From Mesostigma viride (taxonomy: Eukaryota > Streptophyta > Mesostigmatophyceae > Mesostigmatales > Mesostigmataceae): 64,000 nt of DNA. Shown one piece after another: positions 11,401 through 22,220 of the stretch (within the stretch, counting starts at the first letter, position 1; each line of letters begins with the position of its first letter). A program made the translations under genes and the position numbers. The notes under the pieces were generated by a model. The model ran no database searches and had not been told where the DNA came from. It saw only the letters and a list, made by a program, of their open reading frames with translations. The stretch covers positions 3,161,262 through 3,225,261 of the forward strand of contig RPFO01000156.1 in assembly GCA_009746045.1 (NCBI GenBank). The letters are read 5' to 3'.

Positions 11401-11981
11401 TGGTGGAGCTAGGGTCTGCCAAGGTGGCTGATCAGGTCAGGGCTTCATCTGGCATTCTGTTGTCTGCAGTGGATTTATCACAACCCATTTGCATGGAGCT
11501 GTATGTGGATAGCTCAATGGACAGCAGGCAGGTCTCCAAGGTCAGGGGCAGGGCTGCAGGGCTCTTTGTGCTCAGACAGGAAGGCCTGGGGAGTTTGGTG
11601 AGCTGGTTTAGTCGCCTGCACAAACGGGTGGCTGTCAGCAGTGATGTGGCAGAATGCAGGGCTATTTGTGAAGGCATTCACACAAGCCTTTATCTGAAGG
11701 AGTTGCTTCATCAGATGACTTCTAACACTCCTTGGCCACTTCAGGTTACCACTCTTCTAAAAACAGACTCCATGGGGATGGTGCAGTTTGTGCACAGGCA
11801 GATGGCCAGAAGTAGGGACTTGGATTATCTCCTTCTTAAGGAGTTGTCCTCCTTGGCCAATATTGAGCATATCCCTGGGGTTGACAATCCTGCTGATGCT
11901 TTGACCAAGCTAGTGCAGAAGGCAGCAGTGCAATACAAGGTTCTTCAGTCTCTGATGGACCCATCTCAGCAAGCTGTCTAA
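8499..11981 (+). pseudogene. pol: POL of Copia-like element 1: integrase, protease-like, RT, RNase H
   Basis: The first frame (8499-10220) has an H/C-rich region (RIHNMFGH ... CQQAASRCKC), an integrase core with acidic residues in CDIQHI, QVDMQF and AIERAI, and then a retropepsin-like stretch with VDTNSQVSII (about residue 499) and PALLGQNFL (about 563). RT follows in other frames: VVDFKRAFLEG (motif A), LEGLRSSPIIW (motif B), SLHGDDLHLIA (motif C, HGDD where Copia usually has YVDD). RNase H ends in DNPADALTKLV. Frames shift near 10200, 10815 and 11225; the last lies at a G8 run. Because the LTRs are almost identical, some shifts could be sequencing indels. Confidence 0.85.
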
Positions 11982-12931
11982 GCTGGTGCATGGTTATAGG
12001 GCATTGGAGAGCAGATTGTGTGGTAGTGTCAGCATTGTGACTGGCATAATACCTGTATTTTAGTCTGTACTAAGGCTCATGGACCATGGTACACTCACTC
12101 TGATTTTAATCAGGATACAGCCAGGTTTTGGCTGGGGTTCATGCTGTTGACTACACAAGGTTGACAGGTCCATTACAGACCATGTATTCTATTTTAAAAG
12201 AAATGTATATTTGTACATACTTCTCACAATGGTCTGGGAACCTTTATTCTGGGGTTTATAGGGCGGGGTTCGATTCCCTGGTATTATGTTTCTACAAGCT
12301 GGCCTGTTCAGGTGTTTGCCTGTTCAGACTTCCCTAGTTCCCCAGGGCAGGATTTAATTGTTGCCTATGTGTTTCATTTTGTCATTTGTTTGCTGTGGCA
12401 GTTTACCATCTGGCAAGTAGACGGGCGCCGTAAGACGGGCGCCAATAGACCCCTGTTGAGAGAATGACAGGCAAACTATTGTAATACGCCTTACTTTGTC
12501 AAGTGGTATTTTAATTGTCATGGATTTATTGTACTTATATTGAATATGTACTGGGTTTTATGGGATTAGTATCTGGGATTAATGTAACTCACCGCCAGAA
12601 GGTCATTGTACTGGAGGCTCTACCGAGGTGATGGGATTAATTCCTGGAGAAGACCTCATAGAATTAACCTGTATGTATTTAATTTTGTGTGCTTCTAATA
12701 TCTGGTGGTACTCTGTAATGCCACTTCCATAGGTTTTTATCCATTTCTCATGGAATGGTTTTCCCTGTGGCAGATCTGTTTCTTTTCCAGTTCCTTAAAA
12801 GAAAGGGCTGGGGGAATGGCAATGGCCATTAAAGACATCTGTTCAAGCTTCAAGCTGGAGTGAAGGACATTTCAAGCTACTTCAAGGGTCCCTGGCAGGG
12901 GATGTGATCCCTAAAGAAAAGAAGGGATTGG
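11982..12931 (+). other. 3' untranslated interior of Copia-like element 1
   Basis: 950 bp between the RNase H stop and the 3' LTR with no credible ORF. A purine-rich tract (aaagaaaagaaggga, about 12913-12927) immediately before the 3' LTR is the likely plus-strand primer (PPT). A short duplicated motif (gacgggcgcc) occurs twice near 12420-12442. Confidence 0.6.
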
Positions 12932-13548
12932 AGTTAACGTAAAGGATTTACGTTAGATGGATAGAGATTGTTACGCTCTTTCCAACGGCACCTTGAACGC
13001 CTCATTTGGTTAAGGAACGTAAAAGTTATGACGTTTCCTAGGCTGTGCCGACAGTACCCGGCGCGCCACTGTGGGCGCGTACGGACACAGGATGTACAAG
13101 TGTCACTTTGATAGTCCGCAGGACGTTGACAGGACTTGTACAGGACTTGATGGTCAATTGATAGGTAGGCGCGCTGTAGCGCGCCAGGACCTATGAGACA
13201 ATTGATGCTGACTAGTGTACGGATAGGTCCACAGGACTAGCCGTATGGACAATTGATAGATCTGCGCGCCAAAGGCGTGCCAGAGTCTGTGTAATCAATT
13301 GATTGACAGTTCAGCTGTGACAGTGCAGCTGAATACTTGGACGCGTCCCTAGCAAGCTATATGAGTGACTTGGTCACACCGGGACGCTAGTTCTTGCGTG
13401 CACGTTCTCTGGGCACTGCGACCCTGTCGCCTGTGCTGCGTGCAGTCTTGGAAGTGACGTGACTTACGTCTGTGTTTCCTTGTTATTAATAAAGGCAACT
13501 TCCTGCAAGAACCATGGCGGAATTCGTGGCATTCTCACCCTCACAACT
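12932..13548 (+). repeat. 3' LTR of Copia-like element 1
   Basis: 617 bp, same ends (AGTT...AACT) and same length as the 5' LTR, with about three substitutions between them. It is followed by AATAT (13549-13553), the target duplication. Confidence 0.92.
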
Positions 13549-13612
13549 AATATTGTGCGGAACCTGAGAAGCCCAAGTAGCAAAAAGGTTTCCGCACAAT
13601 ATTAACCTAACT
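13549..13612. repeat. Right terminal repeat of the TRIM-like element, second part
   Basis: Continues the repeat interrupted at 5726 and ends CCTAACT at 13612. It is followed by CATGA (13613-13617), matching CATGA at 5157-5161 on the other side of the TRIM-like element. Confidence 0.75.
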
Positions 13613-14622
13613 CATGATGCATTCTTGCTCCTTCTTGCTCAGGTCGCTGCTGTCATCCACGCTGATGCCGAAGAATGGCGTGCCATGCAGCACGTCACGC
13701 AGGTCCTCCTTCTGGACCTCGTTGAGGCACTCAGCGAACAACCCCCCCGCGTCGTCATTGCTGTACTTGTCGGGCATTGGAATGCTGCCTGTGCTGCCAT
13801 CACGGCGGTTGATGTACCTGACAACCTCCATGGACTGCTCAAACGCCAGCATGGGACGCGCGTGCAGGAGGGTGTGGTAGGCCAGGGTGAATGCATTCAC
13901 CATGCGTTCCTGATGATTCCCGGCCCGCTGTGCTCTGCATGGCAGCCAGAAATGACTTCCCACCTGTCCCATACAGACGAGTGGCCAAGGTGTTGTCCTT
14001 CATTGGCTGGCCCTGTGCCACTTGCTTGTTGTGCTTCATTTGGTTCGTCTTGTGGGTTTCCGTCTCCTCGTGCTTTTTCAGTCGCTGCAACTTGCACCGG
14101 CCCAGCAGGAATGGCTTCAGCAGGCCGTTGGAACAGACCTTGCACTCAATCCTCCATCTGCCACTGTCAGGTGGATGCTCCACCTTTTTGGCCCAGGAAA
14201 ACTTCTCTCCCTTAAACCATTCATCCCTGGGAGGACGCTTTCCATGATAAGCGCGTCCTCTCGCTTTCTTCTTCTTCTGCTGCTGCTCCACCTTCCGCTT
14301 CTTGGCTGCTTTCTCGTCGTCAACTGAGCTGGACTCGACAGTGACTCGCTGTCCGCTGGAATTCGCAGCAGCTGACCCAGCATTGTCCTTCCCAGAATCC
14401 AATGAAGTTTGTGTCCCGGACGTTAGACGTAGAACTCGTGTCTTCATCGGCATGACTGGACTGTTCAGCGGATTTCGTTGCCTCGGACTTATCTGCGGTT
14501 GACCTTTTCCTCTTGTTCCGCCTTTCTAGCTCCTTCACGGCCTTGTTTACATCGACGAGAGCGGGACTACTGGGTCCTGCCCCGTCGGCGGTTTGCCTCT
14601 TGAAATATGACGAAATCGCCAC
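13613..14622 (-). pseudogene. hAT transposase, N-terminal half
   Basis: On the minus strand translation starts at ATG 14622 (MAISSYFKRQTADG). After one frame change near 14430 it runs through a lysine-rich region and a TTF/BED-type zinc-finger-like segment (WRIECKVCSNGLLKPF ... KKHEETETHK). It then enters the start of the catalytic domain, FFGISVDDSSDLSKKEQECIM, where the first aspartate of the hAT catalytic set is expected. The frame runs into the inserted terminal repeat just after KEQECIM. The C-terminal half continues at 5156. The order (zinc finger, then RNase H-like core, then dimerisation block) fits a complete hAT transposase before interruption. Confidence 0.8.
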
Positions 14623-15294
14623 CGAATGAACCTTTTTAGGAACCCGCCTCCTAATTCGATCCCATGGCCAGATGTGCCCTAAACCCTAAAACCTCGCTGA
14701 AGATCCGCGAGTCAGGTACAAGGCAATGTAATGCAGAAATACGAAAAAATGTTGCGTGGACTTACAGATAGGCCGCTGAGGTTGATCGACGAATTTTATT
14801 TCCTACCGCCTCAGCATGATACCTAAACCGATGCAACCCGCAGGTTGCAAGAAAAGTAGAAAAGGCTCCTACGAAATAGCAGCTGCTATTAAAATGCATC
14901 CATCGTAAGTCTACGTAATAATGCTTTGCTTACAAAGTATTCGCTAGCGCTGCGATGGCTATCACCACCTCGGTGGCTGCACCCAACAGTTATGTTGTCT
15001 CGCGTTGGCAAGCCAGGCAGACGGGCCGGCAGGTCTTAGCATACAGGCACCGAACGTTCCAGAGAGAGGTGAGAGGTTCCACATGGCCAAGTGCGGCCCA
15101 CATTTCAGTCAGTCACAGTCAGTTTCAGTGCATGAAAATCTCAAGTACGATTCGGTGGGCCTGGATGGGCTTATACTTAAGACTATGGGCGCGACGAATA
15201 GACTGGTTGACGCGGCGAACCTGTACCCAGGCACAACATTGACGTGCCTGACGCGTGAGGACTTTGTACCCTTACCCATCTGCTCTCCCAACCC
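14623..15294. other. Interval between hAT and gypsy remnants, nothing recognised
   Basis: Probably holds the 5' flank of the hAT gene and its outer terminus, but no terminal inverted repeat was identified. Two telomere-like units (CCCTAAACCCTAAAA) occur at 14678-14692. A small palindrome (gcaacc-cgca-ggttgc) lies at about 14837. Confidence 0.4.
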
Positions 15295-17293
15295 AACCTT
15301 ACCCCTCGTCAAGCGCGCTGGATGGAGTTTTTAGCACAGTTTTCCCCTTTTAACTTCAGTATGTTAAAGGTGTAGATAACATAGTACCTGATGCACTCTC
15401 CCGTCGCGCAGATTACTCCTTTTTCGAGGACTTGGATGTTCTCAATACTACTCTAGTTCCTACTACTATGGGTGTAATTCCTTATGGTGAACTACCTGAT
15501 GATGAATCTTATGCCTTTCTCTTTCATACAGCTGTTCGCATGCCTGATCTCCTTTCTCACGTAGGACTCTCTCTCCCGTGTGAGGCCCTTCCTGTGGTCT
15601 CTGTGGGGGGGGAGGGGAAAAAGAAAATTTCTATACCGCTTAGCCATATAGCGACTAGGTCAGGCAAGTCTTATGATAACATAGTCCCTCTAGGACCTGA
15701 GTCCCCTTCTCTTTGGCAAGGCGGTAGGAGACCTCTTTAAACCTGTTCTGGATACCTCTGTAGCGATGCCTACCTCTGATCTTGAACGCCTTATTAGTAG
15801 ATTTACTGCCACTGAGCCGGAAGCTTTAGCTGCCATTGCCTCCCATCCCCAACAATTAGGCAAGCACCCTTGTAAATTTGTAGGTGGGTTTTTATATGTG
15901 CAGATAGCAGATTCTCCCCCTCAATGGCGCCTGTATGTCCCCCCTATATGACGCTCCTCCCTGCTCTTTGAGTAGCATGACTTTGCTGCTCACCAGGGTG
16001 GTAAACGGGTACGGGACCTAGTAGCTCGCTCTTACTATTGGCCTTCCCTTTTAAAAGATATAGATGAGTATGTTAGGACCTGCCAATCGTGCCAGGAGAT
16101 GAAACCTAACAATGTAGGACAGATAGCAGAACCTAGAACCCTACCTGATCCCATCATGCCGTGGGACTCTATTATGATGGATTTTGTAGGACCTTTTAGG
16201 AAGAATGATAGAGGTAACGCTCAGATCCTTGTTTTCGTAGATCATTTTACTCGTATGTGTCATCTCGTGCCGTGTCGTTTAGAACTCACCGCACGCGATT
16301 GCGCACGCCTATACCTTAATAACGTTTATAGATATCATGGTTTGAGTAGGCAGTTTATTAGTGATAAAGATAAGTTATTTACCTCTGACTTTTGGCAGCA
16401 GTTTTTCGCTGCTATCGGTACCAAGGTTACGTTCGGTACTGCCTACCACTCCTCCTCCTCTCATTTAGTAGAACGTCTTAATAGGGTAGTGGAAGAAGCG
16501 CTTAGGCACTATGTTAACGGCTCTGGGAGTGATTGGGAGGATTATCTATGCCTGGTAGAGTTCTCCCTTAACAATTGCCCTCAGGCTGCGCATGGCTATA
16601 CGCCTTTCTTCCTAGATACAGGTAGACAGCCTCTTACCCCTACCTCTCTCTTAGCTAGTCCTTGGGACAGGGACGATGTGTCCCGGGATACCGTAGAAGG
16701 CGTGCAGGCCTTATTAGATAAAATGAAAAATGCACATGACCACGCTATTTCAGGGTACCATAAGGCTCAGGCCAAGTACCTTGCTAGGTTCAGTGCGTGC
16801 CTCCTTAGATAGAAGAGCTCCTGAAATAGATATAGGAGATTTAGTCTTAGTAGAAGGCCCCCGTGTTGGCCGATTTGCTCACAAGTTCGAAGCTGAACTT
16901 AAAGTGAAGCTTAGGCCCGCCTTCTTAGGACCCTTCCGTGTGTTGTCTAGAGTAGGTAATTTCTTATATAAAATAGATATCCCTACCTCTTGGCAGACTC
17001 ATTCAAACACCTTCCATAGAAGCCAGCTGAAGCTTTATCACCAAAGCACGTTCGCTGGTAGAGAATTAGCCCCTGCCCCTTTAGAGCATAATCCTGATAC
17101 TGGTGAGGTAGAAGACGAGGTAGAGAGTATCGTGGCCCATAGGGATATTAAAAAGGGCCGCGGTACTCAACGCCAGTATAAGGTGAAGTGGATGTATGCT
17201 CGTAGTGAGGTAGATAAAGTATGGTACACGGAGAGTGAGTTAGATGGTTGTAGCCGTTTGTTGCAGGATTACAAAACCCTACACCAACTCTAG
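15295..17293 (+). pseudogene. pol: Ty3/gypsy chromovirus POL remnant (RNase H end, integrase, chromodomain)
   Basis: The 5' part of the element is missing. The sequence enters at the end of RNase H (LTPRQARWMEFLAQF, then a frame change, then YVKGVDNIVPDALSRRADYS). Next comes the H2C2 integrase zinc finger (HDFAAHQGG ... YYWP ... CQSCQEM) and the integrase core with MMDFVGPF, ISDKDKLF and HLVERLNR. The C-terminal part has the usual beta-barrel region (RPAFLGPFRVLSRVG) and a chromodomain (VESIVAHRDIKKG ... YKVKWM). Stops lie before the H2C2 finger (near 15948-15975), and frames change near 15750 and 16800. A chromodomain typically directs integration to modified chromatin. Confidence 0.88.
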
Positions 17294-17336
17294 CTGGCGA
17301 CCTGCCCCTCCCTTATAGTATGCCTGCTGTCGATGG

Positions 17337-19686
17337 GTGGTTGGTTGTCCCCTCCCCTCCGCAGCCATCATGGCGGAACCTGCCTCTCCGACGGAGATCG
17401 TGCCGCCTTCCCCCGACCCAGAGTTCTACTATGAGGCCCTTCCGGGCCGATGGGTTTCCCGTTCCAGTTATCCGGGTGGCCCCTTTCATCCTGCCCTTCA
17501 GGCTCATCATGCGGCCTTGGTCCGGGCCGCCCTCTTTTGGGTTTCTTGGTTCGGCCCAGATCCCGATGATCCGCAACAGCTGGTCGTGCATGGGTTTGCC
17601 GATGCTGGGCACTGTCTGTTGGGGTGTGGTTCCCGCTGCCTTGCCTTGGGGCAAATAGATGCCGTTCTTCAGTGCCCTAGGTTGTTCTCCTACCTGTCTA
17701 CCCCTGTGGGCCGCTCCTGCCTTCGGGAGGTTTTCCCTTGGCTTCCGGCCGAGGGCGAGGCCGAGGTAGATGAGCACCCCTGCGACCTCCTACGGGCGGT
17801 TGAATTTATGGAGATTGCGGATCAGTCAGCGGGGATGTTAGCACATGGCGATCCTTCCCCTGTGGATGCGCCAGTAGAGACGCAGTACACGCCAGAGTAT
17901 TCGGCCTCAGTCGCAGCGTCCTCCTCCTCCGTGTCGGCTCCTTCCCCTGTCCCGTCTTCACCACGGTCGACCCAGCGCGTGTCGGTGGAGCCTACCCCTC
18001 CGGGCTTGGATCGCCAGCCTGACCCTCTTGCGGCTACCGTTTCTGCAATGCAGGCTCAGATCCAGTCCCTGGTCTCGGCATTCGGGGCCTTCATGGCGTC
18101 CCAGTCGCAGGCTCCAGCCACGCCAGGTGGGGCGTCTGTTGCATCCGTGTCTCCTACCCCTCCTGTTGCCTCGGCGACTACGGCTTCGCCTGCGTCCCAG
18201 GGCGAGCCCTCGGTCGCTGTTGCGGCTCCGACGCCTCCGGCTGCCTCTGCGCCCGCGACCGCCGTACCTGCGCCTTCGCGCGAGTCTTCTGCCCCAGCGG
18301 CCGCGCCCACCGTCGCTGCTTCTGAGCCTCCACAAGCTCCGTCGCAGCCATCGCGGGGCTTCTTTGGCGATACGAGCGGGCTTCCCAGGCTCTGGGAGGG
18401 TGGTCCTCCGCAGAGGATTCCAGTGCCAGACTGGAGCCTGGATGGTAACCAGTCTTATGCCAACGTGCCTGTCCCTACGGGCCCTATTTTCAACATGTGG
18501 CCTGAGGGTGCGCCTCCACCGGAGACCGGAGCGCCAGCTACGGTTGCGGGTCCGTCGCGACCCCCTTCGGCAGCGGGTCCGTCGCGGCCTCCTGTGGTAC
18601 CGGCGCCGCCTGCGCCGGTGCAGGTTCCTACCCCTGTTTCGGTTCCGGCCCCTTCGGCATCGCGGTCCTTGGCTGCGGTTGTTCGGGCCAGCGGCCTTGA
18701 TCATCGCGCCATCCGCGCTGCTGACTCCCTCCGGGAGTTGTCCCCGGGGTGAAGGCGACCGGGACCGGGCCCCTTCTGTGGTACATGCGACGCCGGAGTC
18801 GCGCGACACGCCCGTTCCTGGGTACGGTATGTCTGCGCTCGCCTGCCGACAGTGTGACCTGCCGCGCGCCTCCGCCGAGCTTGCCATTTCGCCCATGTCC
18901 TACGGGTTCTCCCAGGTGTGTCGGGCGCCGCGGGACCGTGGCCTACCCATTGAGACTGATCGGCCTCCTTTCGATATGGTTATTTTAGCTGATCCTGTGT
19001 TCCAGGGCGAGATCCTGGTTCGGCGAGTCCTGTATCGCTGGGCTAGGCGTCACAATGACTTGGACACCTACGGTGGTTTCCAGTGGGCTTACCCTCCGCC
19101 TCTGGGCATTATGGCCTCAGATGCCCTTACGGTAGAGTTTCCTGCGGTGCCGGGTGCTACGTACGGCGCGGTTCTTCTGCAGCCCCTCCTGGAGTGGGAT
19201 GCCCGTCGTCCAGCGCCCCTCCCGGGCCAGGGCCTGGACTCCCGTGGCCATCCTCCCCCTCGGGCTAGCGACTACCTAGAGACGTTCGGGTCGCGACAGT
19301 GCGCTCGTCGGTGGCGCTCACGTGAGGTTCGGCACATCCGGTTGTGGCCGGCTAACGTGGAGCCTCTGATAGATCTGTTCTTCCCTACGGGTTTGCGTCC
19401 TCGGATCCGGTACCATCGCCTACTCCTGCGGGCTCTCTGTTTGATCGCGGTAGAGCCTTTCCTACGCCTCTTTGCCTGTGGCTTCCTGGACTGGGCCCGT
19501 GGCCAGGTCGTTCTTACGCAGCATAGGTATTACTGGGCCTTTCTGGGCCTTTTTCCTGATGGCGTGTGGGCCGATGTTTTCCTCACTGTAGATAGGCATG
19601 ACAATGCCGATGATGTGGCCCACTACCAGGCGTATCTGGATGTTCTGCTGGCCTCGCGTGGCACTTACCAGACTGATGGCAACTAG
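17337..19686 (+). CDS. Extra ORF downstream of gypsy integrase, unknown function
   Basis: An open reading of about 780 residues follows the chromodomain on the same strand, in the place where some gypsy elements carry an envelope-like or additional ORF. The likely start is MAEPASPTEIVPPSPD at 17370. The N-terminal third (to about residue 150) looks globular (FYYEALPGRWVSRSSY); a long A/P/S/V-rich linker follows to about residue 460. The frame shifts by one at the CCCCGGGG run near 18745. The C-terminal 300 residues are again globular (PPLGIMASDALTVEF, later RWRSREVRHIRLWPANVEP) and end at 19686. No CCHC knuckle, protease, signal peptide or convincing membrane anchor is visible. It is placed in the element because it precedes the polypurine tract and 3' LTR. 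Confidence 0.55.
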
Positions 19687-20044
19687 ATAGAGGGCCTTAG
19701 GCCCGACCTGAGGGTGTTGTCCCTCCGGTATATAGAGTCGCCCTCATATTCTGGCCAGTTGATTGGTCGTTCTTGGTCCTTGGTACTGATTTGTTTACTC
19801 TGTGTGTCCTGCCCAGTGCCGTCCCCCCCGGCAAGGACTCTGTTCCAGGCAGTTAGGGGAACCTCCCACCAGGCTTGGTGCTGGCTAACCCTACACCACT
19901 CGGCGTAGTGGTGGAACCGAGTTAACCTGTTGGTGCTTTGTACCTTGGATGGCCTGTCGATTGTGTTGGTGTGTGCTGGGTGCATTAGGTTTTTCCTACC
20001 CCTTGGTTTCCTCCCTGTGCGTAGGGAGAGGGCTCCCTACCTTT
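19687..20044 (+). other. Gypsy 3' untranslated region
   Basis: Non-coding interval between the extra ORF stop and the polypurine tract. It has no ORF or repeat of note. Confidence 0.4.
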
Positions 20045-20227
20045 GTGGGGGGGGAGGTGTTACGTCGCGTAACAATTCGTTGTAGTTACGGACGTAAATT
20101 AGGTCCCTTGCCTTGGTCGTTCCTAGGTTTACGTGTAGTTCGTACTAGGACACTGTCGTCCTCGTAGCAGTACTGTGGTGCATTGGATGCTTTTGGGCGT
20201 CGCGCCGAGTACTTTATTAGTGGTCCT
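20045..20227 (+). repeat. Gypsy polypurine tract and first part of the 3' LTR
   Basis: GTGGGGGGGGAGG at 20045-20057 is a typical polypurine tract, followed directly by TGTTACG as a TG-type LTR start at 20058. The LTR is interrupted at 20227 by Copia-like element 2, and GTCCT (20223-20227) is that insertion's target duplication. The 5' LTR of this gypsy copy is not visible, so its limits are inferred. Confidence 0.55.
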
Positions 20228-20572
20228 AGTTGAGTAACTCTAGAGCCCTAGGATCTGGCTCTGAGTTCCCCATGTCCATCCGCACGCCATCCGCTAGCGT
20301 CCGCTCAGCCGCCGGCTATAATCCGGCGGTCCGATGCGGGCGACCGGTCTAAGGGCGGCGCCTAGGGCCGGCGCCACCTAGGCCCCAGTCCGGGGCCTTA
20401 TCCGGGTCAGTACGGACGGCTAGCTTGTCCCACGGTTACGGCTAACCGGATAGGGTTTGCTGGCTAAGACATAAACCAGTGGTGGGCCAGCTCCGACAGT
20501 AGTTCTCTGTGTTCACCTTATCCCAAGCTCAACGTGACCGACCGCCATAGCTGAGCCGGTCGGGCTTTAACT
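20228..20572 (+). repeat. 5' LTR of Copia-like element 2
   Basis: 345 bp from AGTTGAG to TTTAACT. It contains several GC-rich inverted repeats, such as ccgccggctataatccggcgg near 20310. No differences were seen from the 3' LTR. Confidence 0.92.
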
Positions 20573-20591
20573 TGTATTCATAAAAATCCCG

Positions 20592-22220
20592 ATGGCTTCC
20601 GGTACACGGAGCCGCACGGGCGAACACACAGATACGCCAAGTGGCGAGGCCGCAGGGTCCGTCCTGCCACGCTTTAGTGCGGACGAGGCCACGAGGTTGA
20701 TGCAAACCCTCGTGGCGCAACCTGAACTGGCCAAGCAGTTCAAGCATCTCATGCTGCTGCTGACGATGCACTAAATCGCGGCCCTCTCAAGCAAACGGAG
20801 GTGCCCGCAGATCTACCGGCCGACTATACGGCGGACGACGCAGCAGATTTTCTAGCTGCTCTCAAGCGTCTGCGCGATGGACGCGCAGACAAAGATTCGG
20901 AGCTGATTGGCAAGTTCCGTGCAGTATTCTGCAGTACAACAAAGCACCCAAACATTGCCAATCTAGTTCGCATTGCGGACGACAACAAACAAACCTGGGA
21001 AGTTTTTTACAACGGTCTAGATGCCCACTTGTCGCGGTCTAAGGAAGAGGCCGACGAGCAAGCCTTCAACGACTTCGAGGGCTATGCAGTTAATAAGGCA
21101 AATTTGCCCGGGGCTGCACGTGATTTCCAGGTCTTCGTGCACAAGCACAAGCTGCTAGATACTCTCAAGCCCATTTTCCTGTGCAATCGATTTCTCAAGA
21201 AATGCGACCTGTCGTCGGATGTGCATCTGACCATAGCGACGGAACTCAAAAAGAAGAGTGCCGTCAGTTTCGACGAGGGCATGCTGTATTTGATTCATGC
21301 TTCAAGAGTGCGCAGTCCAAGCCGGCTGCCTCGGCTGCTCTGCCATCCCTGCGCAAGGTGGATGCCGGCGCGTCTTCTTCTTCAGGCGCAGAGGCTCCAA
21401 TTACGCGGTCGGAGCTTACGGCCATCCTGAAAAAGGTCGTCGGCCACGGCAACAACGGGGGCCAGCGAGGGCGCAAGCGCGGGCATGGTGGCGACGCCAA
21501 GCAGGGTGATAATCCCCCGGCCAAGCGGCAGCAGGGGGCGTCTACTGACCGCAAGCAACGCTGTGAGCGCTGCTTCGGACGTCGCCATGTCCGGGATGAC
21601 TGCCGAGTTCGCCCGGACCTGGAGCTCGAGGACAACCTTTGCCGCAAGTGCCACGACGTTCTGCGTGGTCACAGCGTGGAGGCGTGCAAGGCCAAGCGCA
21701 TCGTCGTCCACGGCACACGCGAGGAGTGGGCAGAGCGACGGGCAGCACGAAAGTCAGGTGAGAGCACGCTCGATACCCCTTCTTTTGCTCAATGCGTCAC
21801 GCTGAACCGGGCCGTCGTAGAGCCTGACGTCGTTCCTAAAAGCAACGTGACTGCATCCTCTGTCTCATTCCGTGATGTGCTCACGCAATCCGTTGATGCT
21901 GCTCTGGCTCTGTCGCGCCAGGATCACGTGCTTCCTGAGCACGGGTCTACAATGCGTGACCTAAGCAATGTGGTGTCTTCTAGGTCGGGTGTGTACAACG
22001 CCGAGCGACCAAGCACTACTGCAGCACCCCAGCTAGATACTGGGGCGGTTGGGCCTATGAGGAATGTTGTGACAGTGCAAGAGAATGCTGGGCGGGCAGA
22101 TGTTCTCGGTACACACCACCCTAGTGTGGATCTTCACATTGGCAAGGTGCTCACACGGGCGGCCTTTCGTGCAGCCTCTGAAGCTGCCCAGTTAGCCAAT
22201 GTCACTACCCCAGTAGTCAC
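20592..22220 (+). CDS. gag: GAG of Copia-like element 2 (frameshifted)
   Basis: It starts at ATG 20592 (MASGTRSRTGEHTD). The first frame stops at 20774 and the protein continues from about 20801 (MPADLPADYTADDAADFLAAL) with a helical capsid-like region, then changes frame again near 21270. The C-terminal region is basic and glycine-rich. It carries a CCHC knuckle, CERCFGRRHVRDDC, and about 20 residues later a second Cys/His cluster (CRKCHDVLRGHSVEAC). A low-complexity linker leads into the integrase. As in element 1, no protease motif follows GAG. The boundary with POL is approximate because the frames are continuous. Confidence 0.7.

Larger units (their letters stand above)
5727..13548 (+). 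mobile_element. Copia-like LTR retrotransposon 1 (7.8 kb, complete)
   Basis: Two 617-bp LTRs bound a 6.6-kb interior, flanked by a 5-bp target duplication AATAT (5722-5726 and 13549-13553). LTR ends are AGTT...AACT instead of the common TG...CA. Interior order is an unknown 5' ORF, GAG with a CCHC knuckle, integrase, a retropepsin-like segment, reverse transcriptase and RNase H. Placing the protease after the integrase departs from the textbook Copia order. The LTRs differ at only about three positions, so the insertion is recent, yet the coding region shifts frame several times. Confidence 0.92.

Noticed and set aside
14955-15334. Plus-strand frames just before the gypsy RNase H region as possible RT
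   Set aside because: No RT motifs. The gypsy homology begins only at LTPRQARWMEF near 15299.
17958-18896. 312-codon arginine-rich minus-strand frame opposite the gypsy extra ORF
   Set aside because: An antisense shadow of a GC-rich coding strand. Composition is explained by the A/P/S-rich codons on plus.
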